From: Cladocopium goreaui
Lineage: Eukaryota > Sar > Dinophyceae > Suessiales > Symbiodiniaceae
DNA length: 64,000 bases
Direction: 5' to 3'
Assembly (NCBI GenBank): GCA_947184155.2
Contig: CAMXCT020001506.1
Coordinates: 29,474 to 93,473, forward strand
This document shows positions 39,966 through 50,028 of this stretch, one piece after another (position 1 is the first letter of the stretch; each line of letters opens with the position of its first letter). Both the position numbers and the translations under genes were made by a program. The notes beneath the pieces were generated by a model. It saw only the letters and a program-made list of their open reading frames with translations. It was not told the origin of the DNA and did not search any database.

Positions 39966-40177
39966 CAGGGAAGGGGAAAGCCCCCCCAATGCCACAAGAA
40001 CTACGTGGAAAGTATCACAAGACAGCTGCAAACGAGCCAATTTGTTTTGCTTACAATACATCTGCAGGCTGCTCACATTCAACGACAGTCAAAGCTGGAG
40101 ATCGTTGTCCAAAGGGCCTACATGTGTGTGCGGAGCCAAAATGTCAGCAACCGCACTCGCTGCAGCAGCATCGATGA
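39966..40177 (+). CDS. Gag of element B, 3' part with CCCH finger
   Basis: Continues the gag frame from 31237 with no shift. A basic 'GKGKAPP' linker continues the repeat-like Gly/Lys tail, then the Cys/His cluster 'CFAYNTSAGCSH' ... 'CPKGLHVCAEPKCQQPH', matching gag A's finger. TGA at 40175-40177 is followed by CTA, and the pol frame follows without a shift. Confidence 0.82.
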
Positions 40178-40180
40178 CTA
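40175..40180 (+). promoter_or_regulatory. Probable readthrough stop UGA-CUA between gag and pol
   Basis: UGA-CUA is the best-known leaky stop context in eukaryotes and viruses. Gag and pol are in one frame here, and the pol frame is open for about 29 codons before its first conserved motif. Element A has UGA-CUC in the same place. Confidence 0.6.
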
Positions 40181-42483
40181 GGAGACTTTGTGAGCGATTG
40201 GAAGGGCCTTCACATAGAGCAGTTATTCATGCTTGAAGTGTTTGCTGGTGGAGCAGTCCTTACCTCAGTAGCAAAGCAATTTGGTCTTGGCGGCATGGCA
40301 ATTGACAAGATCAGAAAACAAAATGCACGGTGCACAATCTATCAGTTAGATTTGTTGCAAGCTGATGACAGAGAGCTCCTCGAAGAGTGGCTATCTTCTC
40401 CACTTTTGTTGTGGGCGCATTTTGCGCCGGTGTGTGGCACTGCAAGTCGAGCCAGGGAAATTCCCAGGCCTGGACTATCAATGGCACCTCGACCACTGAG
40501 ATCTATGGAACATCCTCTGGGCTTACCCGATCTTGGGCCAAACGAGCGAAAGAGGGTTGAGATTGCCAATGAGCTGTTTCGATACACGTGCCAACTTTTT
40601 GCTTTTTGCGTAAAACGAGGTGTGCTTGCGACCATGGAAAACCCTCGTGGCTCATACCTTTGGGTCATTCCTTTCTTGCTGGAGTTACAACGGATTTACT
40701 CGTTGTATGCAACAGATTTTCAAGCTTGCATGTATGGCTCTGAAAGAGACAAGTGGACAAGGATTGTGGCATCCTTCCCGGAGATAACCCAGTTGGATGT
40801 TGCATGCGACCGCAAGCACAAGCACCTTGGATGGGGATTCACTACAGATGCACAGGGCAGAAAGGTTTGGGCCACCTCAGAAGAATCGCAGTATCCACGA
40901 AAGCTCTGCATAGCTTTGGTGCAAGTTATTTTACAAGTGGCATCAGCCAAAGGAGTTCCGCTGAGGCCAAACTGCATTCATGACATTGTCGACCACCCAC
41001 TCTTGTCGACCAAGCACTCCCAACTTGCTGCAGGGGTTCAACCTCGAGGACAAAGAATTCCTCCTCTTGTACCTGATTTTCAACAAACTGCTGTTTTCCT
41101 TGCGAAGGAGCCATCAGATATCCCTTGTGGCTTGTCGGGCAAACTACAACAACCTTTGCAGTTGCGAACGGAAGCTCAACAAGATGTCCAAGTTCCAAAA
41201 TATTCACGTTTTTTGCGTGGTTCTTTTGCTGCAGACTCTACAATGGGGGTTGGTCAGGAGCCTTTGCAAAACAACAATGGTGCGGCAGATGACAACTGGT
41301 GTTACAAGGCTGTTTTTGGCCTTCCTTGGGAGTGTGAGCAGTTTATCCGCAGAGCTGTTGAGGTCCGACATCCCTCAAAAATTGGTTTTGCAGTCCCCAA
41401 GGACTTACAGGTTGCACTGGACAAGCATTTGGAGTGGGATGAACAAACCTTGGTGCAATACAGAATGCATTGGTGCCGCAAGTGGCTTAAGCGTGCAAAA
41501 GAATTGGAGAGCGCTGAACTTGAAGCTGCTAGCGCTAGGCCTGACCATGTCAAGCAGGCGACGGCTGGCAAAAGGCTTTTACTGACCTCTGAAATCCTTG
41601 AGTCAATGGACTATGAGGACATGGAGGTGCTGGAGTTGTTACGAGTTGGATCGCCGCTTGCAGGTGACATCCCGAAGTGCAAGGTCTTTGAGGATTTGTT
41701 TAAGCCATGCATGTTAACTATGAATCAACTGCTGAAAGAGGCGCCGGCTAGGAACAGTGCAATCCTGGCGTCTTGCAAGAGGTCTGGAAATACACAAGTT
41801 GATGAGCAGTTGCTTGCTGAAACCCGTGAGGAAGTTAACAAAGGTTGGGCTGTTGGTCCTTTGGCAACTGTGCCTGATGGATGCGTAATTTCAAGGAGAT
41901 TCCCGCTCATCCAAAGAAACAAAACACGCATGATCGATGACTTCACGATCTCTGGAATCAATGACACTGCTGCCTCACAGAACAAAATTGACTTACATAT
42001 GGTGGATACGTTTGCAGCAATGATCAGAGAATTTTTCATGCGGTGCAATGAGACTGGGATGGCGAGCGATTTGTCGGCGAAGACGTGCGACCTGAAAAGT
42101 GCGTACAGGCAGGTTCCCATTTGTGAAGATCACCTGCGCTTTTCTTTCTTTTGCATTTGCAATTGCGAGCTTGGGAGACCTGAAATTTACCAGTTGCGCA
42201 CCTTACCCTTCGGTGCCACTCACAGTGTGTACAGCTTCCTTCGTCTGGCCAGGATGCTGTACACAATTTGCACGCGGGAATTTTTTCTTCTGACAACAAA
42301 TTTCTATGATGATTACATCTTGGCGTCCTTGCCGAACAGCACTGAATCTTCGAAAAACTCCATGGAGTTGGTCTTCATGCTCACTGGTTGGCGGTTTGAC
42401 ATGGATGGAAAGAAGGCGACAACCTTTGGAACTGTGTGCAAGGCGCTTGGTGTACAATTTGATCTGTCAAGCTCTGGAGAGAA
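40178..42483 (+). CDS. Pol of element B, 5' part: methyltransferase-like and RT
   Basis: Open from the gag stop; residues counted from GTG 40190. Methyltransferase-like domain about 14-270: 'LEVFAGGAVLT', loop 'APVCGTASRARE' (C82) and 'MENPRGSYLW' (E150), close to element A. RT: 'TRMIDDFTISGIND', catalytic Asp in 'TCDLKSAYRQV' (D634), 'FYDDYILA' (D707-D708). Copia element D interrupts it after the RT core at 42484; the RNase H part is at 50029-50830 and the frame is continuous if D and one GAGAA copy are removed. Confidence 0.86.
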
Positions 42484-42662
42484 TGCAGAGAATTTTACAG
42501 CCTACTCATGTCCCAGAGTTGCAAGGATGACACAGCACAAATCGAGATGAAATAGTTGTTATGTGTCACACATGAGCATCATGAAAAGCATGATTGACTC
42601 GCTATTCGTGAGGCCCTTTTGGCTGGAAAACAATTTGCGTGATTTTCGCTCATTGCTTCGCA
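42484..42662 (+). repeat. 5' LTR of copia element D
   Basis: 179 bp, TGCAGAGAATTTT...GCTTCGCA. Short for a copia LTR. No TATA box was recognised. Confidence 0.93.
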
Positions 42663-42674
42663 TGGTAGCGGAGC
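42663..42674 (+). promoter_or_regulatory. Primer-binding site of element D (initiator-Met-tRNA type)
   Basis: TGGTAGCGGAGC begins at the first base after the LTR. It resembles the complement of the 3' end of eukaryotic initiator Met-tRNA, the usual copia primer. The exact dinoflagellate tRNA was not available for comparison. Confidence 0.7.
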
Positions 42675-42942
42675 CCAATACGGGCTTTGCACCTCCTTTG
42701 GCATAACTTTCTGGCACTGACTGCTTACTGAACTTTTGGGGATTCAAACACAGGTTACAAAGACTGGCTTTTTGGACTTAGTACTGGAAGAGTTTAAGGT
42801 TCAATACAGGCGTCTGGAATTTCAGGTGTGGCTTGGTGATTCTTTCATTGGTTTGGTTTAGAGGAGCAGTTACAATTTGCATGTGCAGTTTGCCTAGCAA
42901 GATTTACAAGTGGTGATAGCTTGGGTACAGCTTGTTGGATAG

Positions 42943-45900
42943 ATGGCGGAATCGCCAACTGGAAATCCGTTTCCTGGATCCCCGTCAGGGGCAGAGGCAG
43001 CAGGTGCGATGCAGCTTGATGGAGTGGAGGTGGCCAGACGTATGCTTGCTGCAACAGAGGCAGCAGTGACCGCTGCACAGGCAGCTTCTCGAGCCGCAGA
43101 GGCGGCCAGTAGCAGGCCATCTGATGGAGATGGTAAACAATGGTGGAAGTTACTTCCAAAGCCTCCTCCCTTCGATCATGCTTCACGTGAATCTGAAATT
43201 TCCTCATGGAAAGAATGGTCATGGTTGTTTGAGCAGTACATGGCCTCAGTAGATGCTCGTTTTTCAGAAGATATCCAGCAGGTTAGATCCCGAGTTGAGC
43301 AGCCAGTGGATCCAGTTGATTTTTCAGATGGAGAGCGTCAACGAAACAGCTTTCTATACAGCCTTTTATCCAGTTTGGTGAGGCAACGTGCCCTTTTGGT
43401 TGTGAAGCAGGTCAGCAATTCAAATGGCCTTGAAGCTTACAGGTTGCTGATACAGCAGAACGAGCCCCTCAGTAAGAATCGTTCAATGGGATTGCTGAAT
43501 GTGATCATGAACTGGCCTTCCTTCAATTCGAAGGTATCTTTGATGCAGCAAGTTCTCAAACTTGAGAACGCCTACGCAGAGTATGAGAAATTGGGGTCGA
43601 AGCTCAATGACGACCTCAAGACTGCGATCCTCATGCGCAGTGTGACTGGACAGTTGAAGACGTGGCTTCAGTTACAAGTTAGCGAGAGCACAACATATGC
43701 AAAGGTCAGGGAGATGATTTTACTTTATGATGCTTCGACAACGAGATGGTCAGAGCAGATGGTTTTGGGCACGGATGCAACAGCTGGTGGAGCAGATGGG
43801 CCTACTCCTATGGAGGTGGACCGGGTGCAACCAAAGGGAAAATCAAAAGGTGGAAAAGGCAAGTCAAAGGACAAAGATGGATCCAAAGGAGGAAAATCAA
43901 AAGGAAAGTCCAAAGGCAAGGACAACAAAGGCAAGGGAAAATCCTATGACCAGAAAGGCTACAAAGGAGGTGGAAGCGAACGATCCAAGGGCAAAGGGAA
44001 GAGTGATGTGAAAACATGCTATGTGTGTGGAAAATCCGGGCATTTTGCTCGTGACTGTTGGCAGACTCAAGGGTCACAGGTTAGACAAGTGGGTTCAGAA
44101 GCTGGCCAAGCTTCAACATCAGCTTCTTCGACAGTTGGTGGAATGACAAGTGTTTCTCAACAAGGTCAACAACAGCCTGTGAATCCTACGCCTGCCACTC
44201 AGTACAGAGTTTCAAGAATCTTAGAGATTTCAGAGATTGGAGAAGATGTTCAACAACATGAAGATCTAGTCTTTGACATGCGCGGTTTCAGCCCTGTGAG
44301 TTCCAATGGACGTGTGAATGCGATTTATTTCTACATTGGTGATTCTTCAGATGAGCGTGAAGATGCTTATGATTGCAGCAGTTCAGATGCGTGTGATTTC
44401 AACAGTTTGCATGCTTGTTGTTGTTTGAATGGTGCAGTTAGAACAGTTTCAAATCAGTTTGATGAGCCTTGCAGTGATTGTGAAACTTTCAACATCCTCA
44501 TTGACAGCGGTGCGGATGCATCCATCTTCCCAAGTAGCGTGCTTGGGAAAGGTCTGACTGCTGGGACCTCAATGGGAAAATTGGTTGATGCACAAGGAGT
44601 TGAGATTCCTGTCATGGCAACAAAGGACATTGAAGTTTGCTTCAAGGATGTTTCAGGCCGAACAGTCAGGTTGAAGGAGACCGTGGCGATCTCAGACAAA
44701 GTCTCTCAGCCAATCATGTGCTTTGGTCATTTACTGCAGAGTGGTTGGGGAGTGGATGCACAGGAGCATACATTGTTTCATGCGGCTTCAGGTGTTTCAA
44801 TTCCACTGGAACTGCAACAACAATCAATGATGGTTCATGGAAGTATTCGTGCGATTCATGAGCAACTGTCAGGTGAGCATTCCTCCCACATCAGAGCCAT
44901 TCAGGCAGATGTTGATCCGAGTGTGGTGAACGGTTCAGTTGGTTGGGAGCTTGATATGCGTGGTTGTGGAGTTGGTAGACACTATGCAGAGCGATTTCAA
45001 GATCCATTGCTTGTCAAACCCGACATTTCTGGTGCATTCTACAGGACGACACTTGTGCAGGCTGATGGAAAGTGGTTTGTGCTTGAACTTTGCGAGAAAT
45101 TGGATGAGCTTGTGCAGCTTGACAGTTCTTTTCATGAGATGCAGGGAAAACGAAATGTAATCACCTTCATAACTGACAGTGAAAAAGATCCACAAACTTT
45201 GGGTTTTACTCTGATGGATGAGCAACCGGAAGTTTTTCCAGTGCAAGTTGAAATGGAGGATGATGCAGACGTTCCAGGTGATGACGCTCCAGTGGAAGGG
45301 CGTGAGATTCCTGAAGGTCAGATTGCTGTGAGGCCCATGGATGAAGAGGAGCTGAATGTCAATGGTACGTTGCTCAGAGCCTCAAGCAGTTTGGCAGCAT
45401 TGCGTGCTGGATGTGCATTTTACAATATTTCAAGTTCAGGGTCGAAACAGAAGTGCTTTCAGCGTTTGGTGGATCATGCAAAGAAGTTGGAGTTGGAAAT
45501 GGTGGTTGCAGCTTCAAGGGAGGCACAAAGGCAACAGGAACGACATCCTTTGGCCCCTCTCTCAGCTGAAGTTCCGACGGAATTTGAACAGGCACAACAT
45601 CGCCTGACGCACCTACCATATCAGTCTTGGTGTCCATCATGTGTGAGCCATAGAGCACGTGCAGATCGGCACGAAAGAACAGGTGAATCCCACTCAGGTC
45701 CTGTTCCAACAATAAGTTTCGATTACTTCTACACGAAGTCAGATGGAAAATCAGCACAGGAGGAGGAGCCAGACACAATTACAGCTTTGTTTGTGGTGGA
45801 TAGCCATACTGGTTTCGTGTCTTGCATTCCCCTGGAGAAGAAATCTCAGTTGGACCATGCAAATCGTGAGATCATCAAGTTCATACAAATGCTGGGTTGT

Positions 45901-48900
45901 TCTGAAGTGATTCTGCATTGTGATAACGAACCTGCCATTTTGCAGCTGAAACGTTTGGTGCTTCGTACAAGGCAGGCCATGGGATTGAAGACCCGTGAAA
46001 GCAGTGCAGTGGCATACGACAAAGGGAACTCCCTTGCAGAGAATGCTATAGGCCGTGTGAGGCCACTTGCATGTTCGTTGATGCATCAGGTGAGCGGCAG
46101 ATTGGGTGTCCAGCTTGGTACAAGCAGTGCAATTTGGTCGTGGTCTCTACGCCACGCTGCATGGCTGATTTCGAGGTTCAGTGTGATCCGTGGCGCTACG
46201 CCACATGAACTGGCATTTGGCAGAACTTACTCTGGAGAACTATGTGAGTTTGGAGAGCCTGTTTTTGCTTACATTGTGCCGGTTACGAAGGCCTCAGCAA
46301 AATGGAGGAGGATGATCTTTCTTGGGAAGGCTGATACTCAGAACAGTTACGTTTTGTTTGATGGCCAGGCAATTGTACTTTCGAGAAATGTCAGAAGAAT
46401 CAGCACAGCATGGAGATCACATATGGCTTACTATTTGCATTGCAAGTGTTTTTCATGGCAATACAAAGCTGGATTTGGTGCTCGCATTCTTCCCACCATG
46501 AAGAAACCAATTCCGAAGGCAGTTGAGTTTGACCTTCCACTTGGCCCCATTGAGGATACAAAATTCTATGATAAGGATGCAGATGATGTCATCAAGCATG
46601 CAGAACAGGAAAAGAAGACAGAACAAGAGCAGTTGATGATGTTTGAAAATGATCCTCTAAGGGTTGCCTTGCGTGAGAGATTGGGAGAAGGAGCAGCAGC
46701 TGAAGTTCAGGAGGAGTTTGATGATGGTCCTGCAATGCCGATGTCAAGTGTTCCTTTGCAGGTTGATGCACCGGTTTCTGAGGCGATGCAACAGCAAATG
46801 GATGATCCAGGACTGATGGTGCCAGTTACACCACCCAGAACCTATGAGGTGATCGATAGCCCCAGAATGTCTCCTGCTACTCGTCCTTCAGATGAGGCCA
46901 TTGAGGAATCATCAAAGAAGCAGCGCACTGAGGAAGCCAAGAAACAGAGGATTCATCAATTGAAGATGGAGTATGAACAGAGGCTCAGCGCTGTTCGAGT
47001 GGCCTACAAGGAGTACTTCACCATGGACGATTACTCCACTGATTTGGACGTTGACGGAGATATGGAAGATGATGTTTGGGCTGGTGAGGAGAATATTTGC
47101 CTCACTGGGATTCCAATTGAGCTGTGGTCAGATGCCCCTACAGACCGCCCACCAGAAGAACCAGCACAGTGGGTGGATGACTTGGCCGACAAGGTCGAGA
47201 TTCAGCGTCTCTGCAACATGCAGGTGCTTGTGGCGGCAAAAGATTTCTCAGGTGAAGTAACTGGAAGATTGACAACAAAGTTTGTCCGAGATTGGCGTTT
47301 GAAGGACTTTGGAGAAGGTTCAAATGTCTGCAAGAAATGGATGAGGCGATCACGTTTTGTGGCGCGGGAATTCGCCAACACCCGTCGCCTTGACACTTTC
47401 AGCCCTGCTACAGGAGCCCATACTTCGAACATCTTGCCATTGAAGTATTTGTGGATGAAAAACATGGCCGCTGGTTTGAGAGCTGATGGTGATTATTCAG
47501 TGGTTATGGGTGCTTTGGATGTTCGAGATGCGTTTTTGCAGGTTGAACAGGATGAAAAGGTGTTGGTCCATTTGCAGAATGAGCCCTTCATTATTATGCG
47601 TAATCTTCCTGGGCAACGGTTGGGGGCGAAACAATGGTATTTGCATTTGAGAGAGTTTTTGGAGAAAACCCTGGGATTTGAATTTTGTCCAGAACAACCA
47701 TGCCTTGCTCGCACCAAAGATGCAGCTATCATGATACATGTGGATGATATTTTGTATGTTGGTACAAAGCAGTTTTGGGATGGTTCATTCCTAAAGGAGA
47801 TGAAATCCAAGTTCACGGTGAGCCACGAACAACTTGAAGGTCCAGGCAGTAGCATCAAGTTTCTCAGAAGAAAGATGATTGAGACAACAGATGGACTGGT
47901 GCTCATGCCGGGAACCACAGTGGAGCGAGTTGTCAATGCATTCGAGAGTGTATTTGGCTCAGCGCGTTTACAAAAGGTTCCAAGTGACTCTGGTATCCAG
48001 CTCACAGACACTTCGCCACAACTGAATGACAGAGATTCAAGCATGTTTCGTTCAATCATTGGCCTATGTTTATACATTGGACGTGAGAGACCTGACCTCA
48101 TGTACACGATAAAGGAACTTGCTTCTCACATGTCATGTCCAACGGTTGCAGCATTAGGACGTTTGCGGAAGATGATTGGTTTTATGAAACAGGTTGGAGA
48201 CATTGGAGTGAAACTTTGTTATCCAGAACCAGGAGTTGGCAAAGTCAATACAGCAGCTGAGTGTGAGTGGATTTTAGAGAGTTTCAGCGATGCCGACTGG
48301 AACGCCAACAAGACCACGAGGCATTCAACGTCTTGTGGAGTCCACTTCATTAACAATTGCTTCATGTATGCCAGCAGCCGTAATCAGAAAGTGGTGTCCC
48401 TCAGCAGTTGTGAAAGTGAACTTCATAGCCTTGTAAGTTGTGCATGCGATGGTATTTACATCAGAGCTTGTGCAATGTTCGTGCTGAATGGGGTTGTAGA
48501 ACATTTCCAATATACTGATTCCAGTTCTGCACGTCAAATCGCGTGCCGACAAGGATGTGGCAGGGTGAGGCACGTTTCTGGGAAGTTGCTTTGGGTACAA
48601 GAGAAAACAGCAGACAAATCCTTTTCACTTCACCCTGTGGCCACCCTTCACAATGTGGCAGATATCGGAACCAAGACTCTAGCACGACAAAGGCTCTTTT
48701 ACCTCTTGCATTCATGTGGATTGGTTTATGGAGTTGATTTTTCAGATGTTGGTGAAACAGAATTCTCAGTTGTGAATGAAAGGTACACCAATGCGCAGCA
48801 GCTGAAGAAGATCTCCAAAGCGATCCTACGCATGGGTCTGGCAATGGGAATCACGGAGGGCCTTGAGTCTAGTGGTGCAATGGCTCAACAATGTGGCAAC

Positions 48901-49734
48901 AATGAGATCCAGGTCAACAAATTTCCATGGATGTTTGCATGTGTGGTTTTCCTTATTTGCATGGTGGCGTTTACAGCTTTCTGGCGGAGACTCCAAAGGT
49001 TTTTGAAGGATTGGGATGATCGAATGAAGAGACTGGAAAGCGATGTAGATTCAGCCCAAGTCCAATTGGGAGACCATTATGAATATGCAGCACATCTTTC
49101 AGGTCGCATCGATAGCTTGGATGTGAGGTGTGAAAGTATCGATGAATCTCTAGATGCACAGGCAGCTCAGATTGCAACGCTTGAGGAAGAGATGCTTGAG
49201 TCTTCCCATTCAATGGAGGAATTGATGGACTGCATAAGGTATGGCCTTATGGAGCTGGGAGGATTCGTTAGACATACCTTTCTGAACAGGGAACAGCGAT
49301 CCCATATGTTTGTGCAGGAGAGAGCAAACATGGTACTTTGGAATTTGCGTAACCAGGCAGACACAACAGATGTGGCAGAACAGAGCAATGTTGAAGGAGG
49401 AGAAGAAGAGTTGGGAACAAGTGATCCAGAGATCGAGCCGGAGTCCCACGTCTCCCCTGGACGCATTACAGCCTTGCTGGAGAACGTGAGACGTGATTTG
49501 AACATAGCGCTTCAAGCAGAGAGATGGACAGAAAGCAATCAACTACAAGGTGCAGTGAATATCCTTTTGGATGCTACGAATGGTCCGAATCCTGAAGGTC
49601 TATCAATGAGAGTTGTGAGGGATGTGAGAAATATTTTTCAGAGATTGTTCCGCATTCACAGGAACAGGGGACTTGAAGAGCGCCGTGACCGATTGAGGGT
49701 CTATGTCGAAGACATGAACTCGTTGATGCAGTGA
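42943..49734 (+). CDS. Gag-Pol polyprotein of copia element D with membrane/coiled-coil C-terminus
   Basis: 2263 residues from ATG 42943. Gag (1 to about 400) with a Lys/Gly/Ser tract and CCHC knuckle 'CYVCGKSGHFARDC' (C359). Protease 'LIDSGAD' (D521). Integrase: His/Cys region 'HRLTHLPYQSWCPSC', core acids D927 ('FDYFYT'), D994 ('HCDNEP') and Glu in 'LAENAIGR' (about 1031). RT: 'GALDVRDAFLQ' (about 1525) and 'HVDDILYV' (about 1600). RNase H: 'SFSDADWNAN' (about 1782) and 'SSCESELHS'. After it come about 350 extra residues: a single hydrophobic segment 'FACVVFLICMVAFTAFW' (about 1995-2012), a heptad-rich coiled coil, and an acidic then basic tail. Some plant copia (Sirevirus) elements carry an envelope-like ORF with such features; here it is fused in frame. 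Confidence 0.93.
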   Translation: MAESPTGNPFPGSPSGAEAAGAMQLDGVEVARRMLAATEAAVTAAQAASRAAEAASSRPSDGDGKQWWKLLPKPPPFDHASRESEISSWKEWSWLFEQYMASVDARFSEDIQQVRSRVEQPVDPVDFSDGERQRNSFLYSLLSSLVRQRALLVVKQVSNSNGLEAYRLLIQQNEPLSKNRSMGLLNVIMNWPSFNSKVSLMQQVLKLENAYAEYEKLGSKLNDDLKTAILMRSVTGQLKTWLQLQVSESTTYAKVREMILLYDASTTRWSEQMVLGTDATAGGADGPTPMEVDRVQPKGKSKGGKGKSKDKDGSKGGKSKGKSKGKDNKGKGKSYDQKGYKGGGSERSKGKGKSDVKTCYVCGKSGHFARDCWQTQGSQVRQVGSEAGQASTSASSTVGGMTSVSQQGQQQPVNPTPATQYRVSRILEISEIGEDVQQHEDLVFDMRGFSPVSSNGRVNAIYFYIGDSSDEREDAYDCSSSDACDFNSLHACCCLNGAVRTVSNQFDEPCSDCETFNILIDSGADASIFPSSVLGKGLTAGTSMGKLVDAQGVEIPVMATKDIEVCFKDVSGRTVRLKETVAISDKVSQPIMCFGHLLQSGWGVDAQEHTLFHAASGVSIPLELQQQSMMVHGSIRAIHEQLSGEHSSHIRAIQADVDPSVVNGSVGWELDMRGCGVGRHYAERFQDPLLVKPDISGAFYRTTLVQADGKWFVLELCEKLDELVQLDSSFHEMQGKRNVITFITDSEKDPQTLGFTLMDEQPEVFPVQVEMEDDADVPGDDAPVEGREIPEGQIAVRPMDEEELNVNGTLLRASSSLAALRAGCAFYNISSSGSKQKCFQRLVDHAKKLELEMVVAASREAQRQQERHPLAPLSAEVPTEFEQAQHRLTHLPYQSWCPSCVSHRARADRHERTGESHSGPVPTISFDYFYTKSDGKSAQEEEPDTITALFVVDSHTGFVSCIPLEKKSQLDHANREIIKFIQMLGCSEVILHCDNEPAILQLKRLVLRTRQAMGLKTRESSAVAYDKGNSLAENAIGRVRPLACSLMHQVSGRLGVQLGTSSAIWSWSLRHAAWLISRFSVIRGATPHELAFGRTYSGELCEFGEPVFAYIVPVTKASAKWRRMIFLGKADTQNSYVLFDGQAIVLSRNVRRISTAWRSHMAYYLHCKCFSWQYKAGFGARILPTMKKPIPKAVEFDLPLGPIEDTKFYDKDADDVIKHAEQEKKTEQEQLMMFENDPLRVALRERLGEGAAAEVQEEFDDGPAMPMSSVPLQVDAPVSEAMQQQMDDPGLMVPVTPPRTYEVIDSPRMSPATRPSDEAIEESSKKQRTEEAKKQRIHQLKMEYEQRLSAVRVAYKEYFTMDDYSTDLDVDGDMEDDVWAGEENICLTGIPIELWSDAPTDRPPEEPAQWVDDLADKVEIQRLCNMQVLVAAKDFSGEVTGRLTTKFVRDWRLKDFGEGSNVCKKWMRRSRFVAREFANTRRLDTFSPATGAHTSNILPLKYLWMKNMAAGLRADGDYSVVMGALDVRDAFLQVEQDEKVLVHLQNEPFIIMRNLPGQRLGAKQWYLHLREFLEKTLGFEFCPEQPCLARTKDAAIMIHVDDILYVGTKQFWDGSFLKEMKSKFTVSHEQLEGPGSSIKFLRRKMIETTDGLVLMPGTTVERVVNAFESVFGSARLQKVPSDSGIQLTDTSPQLNDRDSSMFRSIIGLCLYIGRERPDLMYTIKELASHMSCPTVAALGRLRKMIGFMKQVGDIGVKLCYPEPGVGKVNTAAECEWILESFSDADWNANKTTRHSTSCGVHFINNCFMYASSRNQKVVSLSSCESELHSLVSCACDGIYIRACAMFVLNGVVEHFQYTDSSSARQIACRQGCGRVRHVSGKLLWVQEKTADKSFSLHPVATLHNVADIGTKTLARQRLFYLLHSCGLVYGVDFSDVGETEFSVVNERYTNAQQLKKISKAILRMGLAMGITEGLESSGAMAQQCGNNEIQVNKFPWMFACVVFLICMVAFTAFWRRLQRFLKDWDDRMKRLESDVDSAQVQLGDHYEYAAHLSGRIDSLDVRCESIDESLDAQAAQIATLEEEMLESSHSMEELMDCIRYGLMELGGFVRHTFLNREQRSHMFVQERANMVLWNLRNQADTTDVAEQSNVEGGEEELGTSDPEIEPESHVSPGRITALLENVRRDLNIALQAERWTESNQLQGAVNILLDATNGPNPEGLSMRVVRDVRNIFQRLFRIHRNRGLEERRDRLRVYVEDMNSLMQ

Positions 49735-49834
49735 TCGAATGAAAGCTGGGACAGAGAATGCTTGCTCAGCAAAACAGTGCTGAATATGCGTTGGAAAGTT
49801 GAAAGTTGGAATTCGAGTGATGCACTCAAATCCC

Positions 49835-49844
49835 AAAGGAGGAG
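49835..49844 (+). promoter_or_regulatory. Polypurine tract of element D
   Basis: AAAGGAGGAG lies directly against the 3' LTR, the expected plus-strand primer. Confidence 0.8.
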
Positions 49845-50023
49845 TGCAGAGAATTTTACAGCCTACTCATGTCCCAGAGTTGCAAGGATGACACAGCACA
49901 AATCGAGATGAAATAGTTGTTATGTGTCACACATGAGCATCATGAAAAGCATGATTGACTCGTTATTCGTGAGGCCCTTTTGGCTGGAAAACAATTTGCG
50001 TGATTTTCGCTCATTGCTTCGCA
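49845..50023 (+). repeat. 3' LTR of copia element D
   Basis: 179 bp, matching the 5' LTR except for the one noted base. Followed by GAGAA (50024-50028). Confidence 0.93.
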
Positions 50024-50028
50024 GAGAA

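Larger units (their letters stand above)
42484..50023 (+). mobile_element. Copia LTR retrotransposon D, intact and recent
   Basis: 7,540 bp. LTRs 42484-42662 and 49845-50023, both 179 bp, TG...CA ends, one difference noticed (C/T at 42602 versus 49963). Flanked by the 5-bp duplication GAGAA (42479-42483 and 50024-50028). A primer-binding site follows the 5' LTR and a purine tract precedes the 3' LTR. One uninterrupted 2263-codon ORF. It sits in pol of element B, between RT and RNase H. Confidence 0.95.

Noticed and set aside
42484-42662. LTR of element D as part of element B's own pol
   Set aside because: The 179-bp block is repeated at 49845-50023 with TG...CA ends and GAGAA duplication, and pol is in frame only without it.
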